Shown here: piece after piece, positions 28,651 through 36,345 of the stretch
How positions within the stretch are numbered: the first letter of the stretch is position 1
Layout of the letters: every line of letters starts with the position of its first letter
IMG/VR virus record: IMGVR_UViG_3300008116_000158
Span: 1-36,345 of that record
Reading direction: 5' to 3' (one strand)
Length of the DNA: 36,345 bases
Origin: a virus
The notes under the pieces: generated by a model
The model's input: only the letters and a program-made list of their open reading frames with translations
Databases searched by the model: none
Told to the model about the DNA's origin: nothing
Program-made: the position numbers and the translations under genes

Positions 28651-29998
28651 AGATTACTTACGAAAAGTATTACCATTTCTAAAGACTGAGTATTTTTCGG
28701 ATAGTGTTGAAAGAACTTTATTTAATGAGATTACATCCTTCACAGAATCTTACAATAGCACACCAACTATTGAAGCGCTCTCGATTGCCATCAAAGACAA
28801 AAGAAATCTTACAGCTGACGAAGTTCAGAAAGCAGAAGAATATCTGGAAGAAATTGCAAAACATAAAGAAGAAACTTCCGAGATACAATGGCTTGTTGAT
28901 AAATCAGAAAAATTCTGCCAAGAAAAAGCCATTTACAACGCTGTATTGGGGAGTATCTCCATTCTGGACGGGAAAGATAAAAATCACGACAAAGGACAAA
29001 TTCCCAAGATTTTGTCCGATGCTCTTGCAGTAAGTTTCGATAACTCAGTAGGTCACGATTATTTACAGGACTCAGATGCTCGATATGAATTCTATCACAG
29101 AAAAGAGGAAAGAATACCTTTCGACTTGGACTACTTTAACAAAATCACAAAAGGCGGCCTACCTGCTAAGACACTCAATGTCGCTCTTGCTGGCACTGGT
29201 GTTGGCAAATCTCTTTTTATGTGTCATGTGGCTGCTGGCTGTATGGTTCAAGGCAAGAATGTTCTTTACATCACTTTGGAAATGAGTGAAGAAAAGATTG
29301 CAGAACGAATTGACGCTAATCTATTGAATGTAACCATTGATGATTTGATGGACTTGCCAAAAGATATGTATGATAAGAAAGTGGCAAGAGTTCGTGAAAA
29401 GACTACAGGCAAATTAATCATCAAAGAATATCCAACGGCATCAGCATCAACTATTCATTTTCGGACATTATTGAATGAACTCAATCTCAAAAGGTCTTTT
29501 GTACCTGATATTATCTTTGTGGATTATCTTAATATCTGTTGTTCTGCTCGTATTAAGGCTGGTGCAAATATTAATTCCTACACCTACGTTAAAGCAATTG
29601 CAGAAGAATTACGTGGCCTTGCTGTTGAGTATAATGTTCCTATTGTATCTGCTACGCAGACTACCCGTTCAGGATTTACATCGAGTGATCCAGGACTTGA
29701 AGATACGTCTGAATCGTTCGGACTTCCCGCCACCGCAGACTTGATGTTTGCATTAATTTCATCCGAAGAACTGGAAGACCTTGGTCAAATCATGGTCAAA
29801 CAATTGAAGAATCGATATAATGATCCAACATTTCACAAACGATTCACTCTTGGTGTTGATCGTGCCAAAATGAAACTGTATGATGTTGAACAGGCTGCAC
29901 AGATGGGTATCGCTGATGCTGGTCACGATAAACCATTGAACACATTTGGCACCAGAGAAGAACGACCAAAGAAATCATTTAGTGGATTTAAAGTATGA
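28607..29998 (+). CDS. gp41: gp41 replicative DNA helicase (DnaB-like)
   Basis: 463 residues (T4 gp41: 475). Hexameric 5'-3' helicase of the replisome. Walker A AGTGVGKS (195-202), LYITLEMSEEKIAERID with the catalytic Glu, Walker B IIFVDYLNI, and the Q-T-T-R switch (SATQTTRSG) identify the DnaB/gp41 family. The start overlaps the upstream gene by 44 bases; no clear ribosome site, so it may rely on coupling. Its stop overlaps the second DruA-like gene. Confidence 0.95.
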   Translation: MKLEQTILKNLIYNEDYLRKVLPFLKTEYFSDSVERTLFNEITSFTESYNSTPTIEALSIAIKDKRNLTADEVQKAEEYLEEIAKHKEETSEIQWLVDKSEKFCQEKAIYNAVLGSISILDGKDKNHDKGQIPKILSDALAVSFDNSVGHDYLQDSDARYEFYHRKEERIPFDLDYFNKITKGGLPAKTLNVALAGTGVGKSLFMCHVAAGCMVQGKNVLYITLEMSEEKIAERIDANLLNVTIDDLMDLPKDMYDKKVARVREKTTGKLIIKEYPTASASTIHFRTLLNELNLKRSFVPDIIFVDYLNICCSARIKAGANINSYTYVKAIAEELRGLAVEYNVPIVSATQTTRSGFTSSDPGLEDTSESFGLPATADLMFALISSEELEDLGQIMVKQLKNRYNDPTFHKRFTLGVDRAKMKLYDVEQAAQMGIADAGHDKPLNTFGTREERPKKSFSGFKV

Positions 29999-31104
29999 TG
30001 TTGACTAGAGACCAAGCACTTTATTGTGCTGGTGTATTTAAAGACTACTTCAGTAATCTTGGAAGTACCGAAGAATACATGCGTGATGAGAAATTGAAAG
30101 ATATTGATAATCGACCATTTTCATTATTTCCAATTGAAGATGATTTGTTTTCTGATTTCTCGATGCACCCTAAAGATATGGATATTGAAGTATGTGAAAT
30201 ACCAAATGAAACATGGGAATCACTACTTGCCATTACCTCATCACACATCAATAAAGCACCAGTTGGTAAGAATATACAATTGGCAGTTAGAGAACGGAAC
30301 TCAGGAAAGATTCTAGGTTTCATTCGTTTAGGTTCACCAGTCATCTATATGAAACCTAGAAACGAACTCTTGGGGCAAGTTTGGATTCAAAACGAGAATA
30401 CTGCCAAGCGGTTTAATACTGCTTGTGTGATGGGATTCGTAATTGTACCATCTCAACCTTTTGGTTTTAATTATTTGGGTGGTAAGTTATTATCTGCCAT
30501 TTGTACCAGTCATACCGTAAGAGAAATGTGTAATAAAAAATATGACATGAATGTGTGTCTATTTGAAACTACCAGTTTATATGGTTCAACAAAAACGGTA
30601 TCTCAATACGATGGTATGAAACCATACATTCGATTTAGAGGCTTGACCGAGTCGGATATTGTGCCTATGATGCACGGTCAGAGATATCAAGATTTAAAAA
30701 ACTATGTTGAAAATATCACTGGTGATTTACTTGGTGGTGATACTTCAACAACTAGTAGAAAATTGAGAACATTCACCAAAATTATTGCTTTAACCAAAGC
30801 AGCACTAAAAGGTAGTCCTGCAGGTAAAGAATTTGTGGAGACCATTGATAATGCTAAGAAACTAACTGAGAAGAAAAGGTATTATACGTCTGATTATGGT
30901 TTTAAAAATTCAATTGATTACATGAATTGTAAGACCGATAAACTTTTACCTGGTGAAAATTACGAGAAACACGAACTACAAAACGTGGTTGAATGGTGGC
31001 GTGGAAAAGCTATAAATAGATATGAAACTCTCAAGGCTGAGGGTAGATTACGAACAGAACTTGAAGTATGGACTTCAGGAAAAGACATTCAAATCATCAG
31101 GTAA
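29995..31104 (+). CDS. DruA-like (DUF4338-like) protein, copy 2
   Basis: 369 residues. Paralogue of the product at 7475: ILGFIRLGS (106-114), QPFGFNYLGGKLLSAIC (154-170), ETTSLYGSTK (191-200) and SQYDGMKPYIRFRGLT (203-218) align with copy 1 in order and spacing. The region after the ARD--IGWD block is more diverged than in copy 1 (here PRNELLGQVW), so this copy resembles DruA less. C-terminal basic region as in copy 1. Coupled to gp41 by a 4-base overlap, placing it with the replicative helicase. Function unknown; a DNA-acting or anti-defence role is inference. Confidence 0.6.
   Translation: MMLTRDQALYCAGVFKDYFSNLGSTEEYMRDEKLKDIDNRPFSLFPIEDDLFSDFSMHPKDMDIEVCEIPNETWESLLAITSSHINKAPVGKNIQLAVRERNSGKILGFIRLGSPVIYMKPRNELLGQVWIQNENTAKRFNTACVMGFVIVPSQPFGFNYLGGKLLSAICTSHTVREMCNKKYDMNVCLFETTSLYGSTKTVSQYDGMKPYIRFRGLTESDIVPMMHGQRYQDLKNYVENITGDLLGGDTSTTSRKLRTFTKIIALTKAALKGSPAGKEFVETIDNAKKLTEKKRYYTSDYGFKNSIDYMNCKTDKLLPGENYEKHELQNVVEWWRGKAINRYETLKAEGRLRTELEVWTSGKDIQIIR
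31011..31018 (+). promoter_or_regulatory. Late promoter octamer inside DruA-like copy 2
   Basis: Exact TATAAATA; start expected near 31024, about 80 bases ahead of the ATG at 31106. It could separate late expression of the following genes from the early replication block. Confidence 0.45.
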
Positions 31105-31105
31105 A

Positions 31106-32389
31106 ATGGCAAGCAAAGATACAGATTTAGCAGAATCCGCTCAAGCACTTTTTTGTGCGCTTGTAGACCATGTTGGAATTTCCAATATGGATAAAGTATT
31201 AGATGAAAATTCTAATTATATAATGTTTAAGGAAAATTGGGAAAAAAATAAATTAACAAAAGGAGTTTCAATCAAAAGTATTTTTGACAAACACGTTGTA
31301 GCAGGAAAAACAACTTTTGATGAAATAGAAAAGTTTCTGACTTACGGTAAAAGTTCAAAATTAGCAGATTCTTGGTATAAATCGTCCGTATTAATTGCTA
31401 AAGAACTGCTCCGAGAAATTGACAAAATTAGTAGAAAATTTTCATATGTGAAAACTTCTTCATGGCGAAAAATCATTTATGCACACCAAGATAATATTAT
31501 CATGGATAATATACAAAAATTATTTTCTGAAGCTAATAAGAATCAAAAAAGCATAAAATCAGAAGGTTCAAAAGGACAAATTCCTTTTGGTGATATTAAT
31601 AAATGGTCTCCTGCCGACATATATTTAGCTTCAGATAAAGGTCAAAAAGAAATTCAAGATAGAGTTGATAACAGAAAAGGTTTAACTTTTGTTGGATTGA
31701 ATGGATTAAATGGTATCATTTCAGGTCTAATAACGAGCGGAGACTTGTTGCCAATATCATTAAAGAAAACCGATGGTCAAGTTCGAATAGTACCAGTAAA
31801 TTTTAATAGGTTGATAGAAGAAAAAACAATTAATAATGTAATTTATGGTGGAGTTAAACCAGAAAAATTTCAAAAGTGGATAGATCCTAAAATTTCAAAA
31901 CAAAGACCTGCCGCAAGAGATATTAAAATATTTTTAGGTGAGGACAAGAAAGACTTTGTATTTCTTAGATATGACCCATCAGGAGATTATGCAGGAGGAT
32001 TCCGAGGTGAAATTCAAATAAAAGGTATGTCGGCTAGAGCTGGTGGTTTAGGAGAAGGACAAATAATACAAATTTTAAAGTTGTGTGAACCAGCTGGAAA
32101 TTTTGGAGCAAAATTTGAAGCTGAACTAAAAAAAGCCAAAATAAAACTTGCAAAAGAAAAAAAACCACTTCGAGAAAAATTCATTAAAAGGGGTAAAACT
32201 GACAAAGATAGAAAAGAATGGTATGAACCGGAGATAACAAAACTTAGTGCTGAATTAACAAATACAATTTTTCCTTTATTGTATAAATTTCTATCCGATA
32301 AAGATAAAGCGGACGCATTTACACGGTGGGTATTTCAATATGCATCTTCTCGTCAAATAAACTCTTCCAAATATGTTATAGCAAAATAA
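31106..32389 (+). CDS. Large conserved phage protein of unknown function
   Basis: 427 residues from ATG 31106, one base past the preceding stop. Notable parts: MASKDTDLAESAQALFCALV, NKWSPADIYLASDKGQKEIQ (near 176-195), LNGIISGLITSGDLLPISLK, RYDPSGDYAGGFRGEIQIKG and a lysine-rich helix near 340-370. The W-PADI-LAS and LN...GDLLPISLKK pattern recurs, from memory, in unannotated proteins of T4-like phages; an enzymatic role is possible because of the conserved Lys-Lys pair, but I cannot name a fold. An alternative upstream start would overlap the previous gene. Possibly late, via 31011. Confidence 0.65.
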   Translation: MASKDTDLAESAQALFCALVDHVGISNMDKVLDENSNYIMFKENWEKNKLTKGVSIKSIFDKHVVAGKTTFDEIEKFLTYGKSSKLADSWYKSSVLIAKELLREIDKISRKFSYVKTSSWRKIIYAHQDNIIMDNIQKLFSEANKNQKSIKSEGSKGQIPFGDINKWSPADIYLASDKGQKEIQDRVDNRKGLTFVGLNGLNGIISGLITSGDLLPISLKKTDGQVRIVPVNFNRLIEEKTINNVIYGGVKPEKFQKWIDPKISKQRPAARDIKIFLGEDKKDFVFLRYDPSGDYAGGFRGEIQIKGMSARAGGLGEGQIIQILKLCEPAGNFGAKFEAELKKAKIKLAKEKKPLREKFIKRGKTDKDRKEWYEPEITKLSAELTNTIFPLLYKFLSDKDKADAFTRWVFQYASSRQINSSKYVIAK

Positions 32390-32390
32390 A

Positions 32391-32864
32391 ATGACACTAG
32401 ACGATATAGAAAACGCAATCTTTCAAGGCCATAAAGGTTTCGACCAAGCATTGGATCTTATTGAAAGATACAAAACAAACAAGAAACATTACCTCAATGA
32501 TGGTAAGATGATTGCTATCAATCAAAGAATCAATGGTATAAAAAGAAAATTAGAAACTATACCAATACAGTTTCTAAACAAAATATCTGTAACACTCAAA
32601 TACAGAAATTATATTAAGTCTGTTGTACCATTAGGTAAAATAGATAGTGTTACGGCTGCAGCAACAAAAGTGGTTGAGATAGCAACAGAAGATGCCAACA
32701 AGAAAATAATAAGTGCAAAAGAACCAGCTACTAAGAGAAATAGGCAATACGAGAAAACGGAAATAACAAAATTCTTTTATCAGAATCACAGTTCAATTGT
32801 TGCTTTGTTTGAATTGTATAATATGTTGCATGATATGAAAGAAGTAATTAATAGTAAGGAATAA
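32391..32864 (+). CDS. Hypothetical helical protein
   Basis: 157 residues, predominantly helical and basic: MTLDDIENAIFQGHKGFDQA, ALDLIERYKTNKKHYLNDGK, RNRQYEKTEITKFFYQNHSS, ending in a MLHDMKEVINSKE helix. No motif recognised. It starts one base after the previous stop with little ribosome site, and precedes the next gene by one base. Confidence 0.6.
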   Translation: MTLDDIENAIFQGHKGFDQALDLIERYKTNKKHYLNDGKMIAINQRINGIKRKLETIPIQFLNKISVTLKYRNYIKSVVPLGKIDSVTAAATKVVEIATEDANKKIISAKEPATKRNRQYEKTEITKFFYQNHSSIVALFELYNMLHDMKEVINSKE

Positions 32865-32865
32865 T

Positions 32866-33147
32866 ATGGCTCTCGTTGATTTTGATAAGATATTACAAGA
32901 ATATACCGAAGATGATGATGACTTTGGTTTTTCTGCTGTATCCGAAGAAGAATACAATTCTGTTATAAACAAAACAGCTGAAACAGCTGATGATTATAAA
33001 CTAAGATTGGCTGAAGTAGAAAAGATGATTATCCCTTTTCTTAAAAAATTACATTCGACCGGAGATAAAGAATACATATATTGGCCAAATCGTAAACCTG
33101 TTATAGAGAAACAAATAGAGAAAATACTGAAACTAACAAGAGATTAA
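32866..33147 (+). CDS. Small conserved hypothetical protein
   Basis: 93 residues. Acidic N-terminus (EYTEDDDDFGFSAV) followed by helices ending EKMIIPFLKKLHSTGDKEYI and YWPNRKPVIEKQIEKILKLT. From memory, this C-terminal YIYWPNR-x(n)-IEKQIEKILKLTR pattern is widespread in T4-like phages. Function unknown. AAGGAA precedes the ATG. Confidence 0.7.
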   Translation: MALVDFDKILQEYTEDDDDFGFSAVSEEEYNSVINKTAETADDYKLRLAEVEKMIIPFLKKLHSTGDKEYIYWPNRKPVIEKQIEKILKLTRD

Positions 33148-33149
33148 TT

Positions 33150-33863
33150 ATGTCTGCTACTGTGATTATACCAACTACTGGTTCGCCAGAGGTGAAAACT
33201 GCCGTTGAATCTGTTCTAAATCAAAGTCATCCAACACAATGTTATGTTGTGATTGATGGTGACGAATACATGGATAAAACCCTTGAGGTGTTGGATTCAA
33301 CTCTTAGTGATGAACGAGTTCACATCTGTCCTTTACCCATCAATGTCGGTGCCAAAGGATTTTACGGTCACCGTGTCTATGCCGCTTTCACACATCTAAT
33401 CAATACAGAATATGTTGGTTATCTCGATCAAGATAATTGGTTATATCGGTCTCATGTAGAACAATGTATTAAAACAATCAACACAAGGTCGTTAGATTGG
33501 TGTTATTCATTACGTCAAGTATATAATAAAGAAGGTAAGTTTGTTTGTTTCGATGACTGTGAATCACTTGGTATTTGGCCAACATATCACGGAGTGCATC
33601 ACATAGATACTAATTGTTACTTCATCAAAACAGAAGTAGCAAATAAGATTGCAAGTGTTTGGCATGGTGGTTGGGGACAAGATAGAGTATTTCTACAGGC
33701 TATCACACATCATTTTCCTAAGTTTCACTGCACAAGTGAATATACAACATGTTATCGAGTAGATGGGGGTAAAGGTTCTGTTACAGCAGAATTCTTTGAA
33801 AATGGTAATAAAATAATGAATGAAAAATATAATGGAGAATACCCATGGCGGAAAAAAGCTTAG
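33150..33863 (+). CDS. Family 2-type glycosyltransferase
   Basis: 237 residues. ATVIIPTTGSPEVKTAVESV is a GT2 N-terminus, NVGAKGFYGHRVYAAF and LDQDNWLY (DQD, about 92-95) give the nucleotide-sugar and metal site, and GGWGQDRVFLQA is the acceptor/base region. First of four co-directional sugar genes. Likely attaches a sugar to a glycan or phage component. Overlaps the next gene by 19 bases. Confidence 0.88.
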   Translation: MSATVIIPTTGSPEVKTAVESVLNQSHPTQCYVVIDGDEYMDKTLEVLDSTLSDERVHICPLPINVGAKGFYGHRVYAAFTHLINTEYVGYLDQDNWLYRSHVEQCIKTINTRSLDWCYSLRQVYNKEGKFVCFDDCESLGIWPTYHGVHHIDTNCYFIKTEVANKIASVWHGGWGQDRVFLQAITHHFPKFHCTSEYTTCYRVDGGKGSVTAEFFENGNKIMNEKYNGEYPWRKKA

Positions 33864-34696
33864 TAATTGGTGCTATAACCAACTATGATTTCGATAAGGT
33901 TGCACCTTGGGTAAAATCAATTAACGAAACTGGTTTTGTAGGTGATAAGATAATGATCGTTTTTAATTCTACATTAGAAACGGTAGAAAAATTAGTTCAA
34001 CATGATTTTAAAGTTGTTGTCGTTGGCCAAGAAGATAAAGAAAACAAACGATTTGTTCACCAATCTCATTTGCCAATTCATGTTGAAAGATTTTTTCACA
34101 TCTATAACATTCTAAAAGATAATTGGGAATTTTATGACTATGTTATTACAACAGATGTCAAAGACATTATCTTTCAAAGTAATCCCGTAGATTGGTTAAA
34201 AGAAAATCTGAATGGTAAAAAGTTGGTTGCCGGTTCAGAAGCAATTCAATATATGCACGAACCTTGGGGCAACGAGAACTTGATGCAGACCTATGGTCAA
34301 TATTTTCATAACGAATTTAAAGACTGTGAAATTTATAATGTTGGTACCTTGGGCGGTGAATCTGAATACATGAAAGATTTATGTTTGAACATATTCTTAT
34401 CTGCCGTCAATCGTCCTATTCCCATAGTTGACCAGGCAGTTTTCAATGTGTTGATACAAACTTTACCTTTCAGAGATGTTATTCAATTTGCAAGACAACG
34501 AGATGGTTGGGCTTGTCAAGCAGGAACAACAGTTGATCCTTCTAAGATTGAATCCTTTAGGCCACATTTGTTAGAAGAAGAACCAGATTTTATCGATGGT
34601 TATGTTTACACATCCACAGGAAAAAAATTCTGTATTGTTCATCAATACGATAGAGTTCCTGAATGGAGAAAAATTATAGAAGCGAGATACAAATGA
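33845..34696 (+). CDS. Glycosyltransferase-like protein
   Basis: 283 residues. LVIGAITNYDFDKVAPWVKS start, then DYVITTDVKDIIFQSN with an aspartate pair in the DxD position, and later VDQAVFNVLIQTLPF and KKFCIVHQYDR, patterns of GT-A-type transferases that act after sugar loading. I see no exact family. It overlaps both neighbours, so the four sugar genes form one unit. Confidence 0.7.
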   Translation: MAEKSLVIGAITNYDFDKVAPWVKSINETGFVGDKIMIVFNSTLETVEKLVQHDFKVVVVGQEDKENKRFVHQSHLPIHVERFFHIYNILKDNWEFYDYVITTDVKDIIFQSNPVDWLKENLNGKKLVAGSEAIQYMHEPWGNENLMQTYGQYFHNEFKDCEIYNVGTLGGESEYMKDLCLNIFLSAVNRPIPIVDQAVFNVLIQTLPFRDVIQFARQRDGWACQAGTTVDPSKIESFRPHLLEEEPDFIDGYVYTSTGKKFCIVHQYDRVPEWRKIIEARYK

Positions 34697-35694
34697 AAAT
34701 TTTTATAACAGGATTAGCAGGATTCTTAGGTAGTCATTTGGCTGATCGAATGATTGAACTTGGCCATGAAGTTGTTGGTAACGATACCTTGATTGGTGGT
34801 TATGTTGATAATGTGCCACTCAAAGCAAAGTTATATGTCGTTGATTGTTGTGATGTTGACCATATGACACAAATCATGAAAGGATGTGATGTTGTAATTC
34901 ACACAGCCGCCACAGCACATGAAGGCCTTTCTGTTTTCAGTCCAAGTTTCATCACACGAAACATATTTGAGGCTTCTGTAGCTACCATTTCTGCTGCCAT
35001 TCAAAACAAAGTAAAACGATTTGTATACTGCACATCAATGGCAAGATATGGTGAACAACAAACACCATTTACGGAAGATATGAGACCGCAACCAGTTGAT
35101 CCGTATGGTATTGCAAAGGTTGCTGGCGAAGAAGTATTAAAAGTATTATGTGATACACATCATATGCAGTGGAATATTGCAGTGCCACACAACATTGTAG
35201 GACCAAGACAACGGTATGATGATCCTTTCCGTAACGTGATGAGTATTATGATTAATCGCAATCTACAAGGCAAACCTGCCATCATTTATGGTGACGGATT
35301 ACAAACAAGGTGTTTCTCTTATGTTGATGATTGCATTTCTTGTTTAGAAAAGATGGCACTTGATCCTAATCTGGTGCATCAAATTATCAACATTGGTCCT
35401 GATGAAGGAACAATTACAGTAAAAGATATGTCGAAGATGGTTGCAGAAGAATGTGGTTTTGAAGGCGAACCAATTCACATGCCTGATCGGCCAAGAGAAG
35501 TTAAACACGCTTCTTGCTCGGCCGATAAAGCAAGACGTTTATTGAACTATGAAACAAAGACTGATTTGAGAACAGCAATAAAAGAAACGGTACAATACAT
35601 TAGAGAAAAAGGACCAAAACAATTTGATTATTCTTATCCTTTAGAGATCATTTCAGATAAAACTCCTGCAACATGGAAAGATAGGTTAATGTAA
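34693..35694 (+). CDS. NAD-dependent sugar epimerase/dehydratase
   Basis: 333 residues from ATG 34693. Extended SDR fold: GLAGFLGSHL near residue 6 for NAD, CTSMARYG with the catalytic Ser, and YGIAKVAGEE (Y-x3-K). NIVGPRQRYDD and a RCFSYVDDCI segment match GalE/UDP-sugar epimerase relatives. It would make a nucleotide-sugar donor for the adjacent transferases. Overlaps the upstream gene by 4 bases and shares one base with the downstream ATG. Confidence 0.93.
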   Translation: MKIFITGLAGFLGSHLADRMIELGHEVVGNDTLIGGYVDNVPLKAKLYVVDCCDVDHMTQIMKGCDVVIHTAATAHEGLSVFSPSFITRNIFEASVATISAAIQNKVKRFVYCTSMARYGEQQTPFTEDMRPQPVDPYGIAKVAGEEVLKVLCDTHHMQWNIAVPHNIVGPRQRYDDPFRNVMSIMINRNLQGKPAIIYGDGLQTRCFSYVDDCISCLEKMALDPNLVHQIINIGPDEGTITVKDMSKMVAEECGFEGEPIHMPDRPREVKHASCSADKARRLLNYETKTDLRTAIKETVQYIREKGPKQFDYSYPLEIISDKTPATWKDRLM

Positions 35695-36345
35695 TGGCCA
35701 CGATTGGTTTCTTTAACTGTGTTTCCACACAACCAAAAGCTACAGAACATTCGGTTCAATCAATTCGTAAGTTTCATCCAAATAGTTTTTTCATGATTGC
35801 TTGTGATGGTGGTCCAGATTATTATACATTATGCAAACAGTATAATATTGAATACTACCACTCACAAAAGAATTTGAGTTATCCTGTTCAACCTTTTGGT
35901 TATAGAAAAGAAAAGATACTAGAATGGTTGAGTAGATTTTATATTGCCTGCATTAAGACTAATACGACACATTTAATGATGGTTGAAGATGATGTGGTGT
36001 TGGTCAAACCAGTAACAGTTGAAGATGATTGGGAAGTTGCTGGACATCCAACAACACACGCAAACCTATTTCATCCAGAATTTACGAAGATGATACATGA
36101 ATTTTCTGGAGTTTATCCTGATGTTCAAGGTTATGGTGCAGGCGGAGGTTCAATTTTTAAAGTGAAAACATTCATAGACAATTACTTTAAGATTGTAGAA
36201 TTCATCGATAAAAATGCTGACTACATACAAGATAACTTCTATCCTACGATGGGTTGGATGGACTGTTATATGACATACTACTATTTGTTATGTGGCAAAA
36301 AATATACAAACAATCCTTATTTGTTTAATATTTGGCCAACTGATA
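35694..36345 (+). CDS. Glycosyltransferase-like protein, truncated by window end
   Basis: An open frame from ATG 35694 (in the stop of the epimerase) for 217 codons to the window edge. MATIGFFNCVSTQPKATEHS start, HLMMVEDDVVLVKP (VEDD, about 96-99) as the acidic sugar-site motif, and GAGGGSIFKV and TMGWMDCYMTYYYLLCGKKY later. Consistent with a GT-A-like transferase. The C-terminus lies outside the window, so length and final family cannot be judged. Confidence 0.75.
   Translation, partial: MATIGFFNCVSTQPKATEHSVQSIRKFHPNSFFMIACDGGPDYYTLCKQYNIEYYHSQKNLSYPVQPFGYRKEKILEWLSRFYIACIKTNTTHLMMVEDDVVLVKPVTVEDDWEVAGHPTTHANLFHPEFTKMIHEFSGVYPDVQGYGAGGGSIFKVKTFIDNYFKIVEFIDKNADYIQDNFYPTMGWMDCYMTYYYLLCGKKYTNNPYLFNIWPTD

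Overview
This window is one contiguous piece of a T4-like myovirus genome (AT-rich, tightly packed). It carries almost the whole T4-type replication, recombination and transcription core in the order usual for marine and freshwater T4-like phages: uvsW, gp55, gp47, gp46, gp45, gp44, gp62, regA, gp43, uvsX, gp41. No photosynthesis gene is present here, so nothing points to a cyanobacterial host. The six tRNA or tRNA-like genes carry an encoded CCA. The host cannot be fixed from this window; a low-GC aquatic proteobacterium is plausible (inference).

Layout: 1-8740 holds a conserved unknown protein, UvsW helicase, an LSm-like protein, late sigma factor gp55, a nucleotidyltransferase-cupin fusion, a frameshifted YkgJ-like Cys-cluster gene, SbcD/SbcC-like gp47/gp46, peptide deformylase and a DruA-like (DUF4338-like) protein. 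8741-14035 holds a small winged-helix protein, a glycosyltransferase, a DUF5664-type nucleotide pyrophosphohydrolase-like protein, sliding clamp, clamp loader (with a GIY-YIG protein and a possible PD-(D/E)XK protein inserted between its two subunits) and RegA. 14036-18629 is an accessory zone: Hsp20, several tiny proteins, dCMP deaminase, SprT-like metallopeptidase, a tRNA cluster, a J-domain protein, an OCH1-like glycosyltransferase and a Met-type tRNA. 18630-22990 is a minus-strand island: desaturase, two tiny ORFs, two coiled-coil membrane proteins, a large repeat-bearing exported protein and a second exported protein. 23141-31104 is the DNA polymerase, UvsX and gp41 block with a second DruA-like paralogue. 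31106-36345 has conserved unknowns and then a sugar cluster (three glycosyltransferase-like proteins and an NAD-dependent epimerase), cut by the window end.

Two kinds of promoter are visible. Sigma70-like promoters of the form TTGACA-N17-TAnnAT occur at 8762, 13941, 14573, 16310 and 23071. Exact T4 late-promoter octamers TATAAATA occur at 13964(+), 17454(-), 23119(-) and 31011(+), in agreement with the gp55 gene in the window. At 23071-23126 an early-type promoter for the polymerase block and a late-type promoter for the minus-strand island face each other, which suggests an early/late strand switch.

The strongest candidates for undescribed biology are the minus-strand exported/membrane island, the pair of DruA-like paralogues sitting next to recombination and helicase genes, a truncated tRNA-Gly-like gene transcribed from a promoter placed at its first base, and the -35 elements carried inside inverted repeats.
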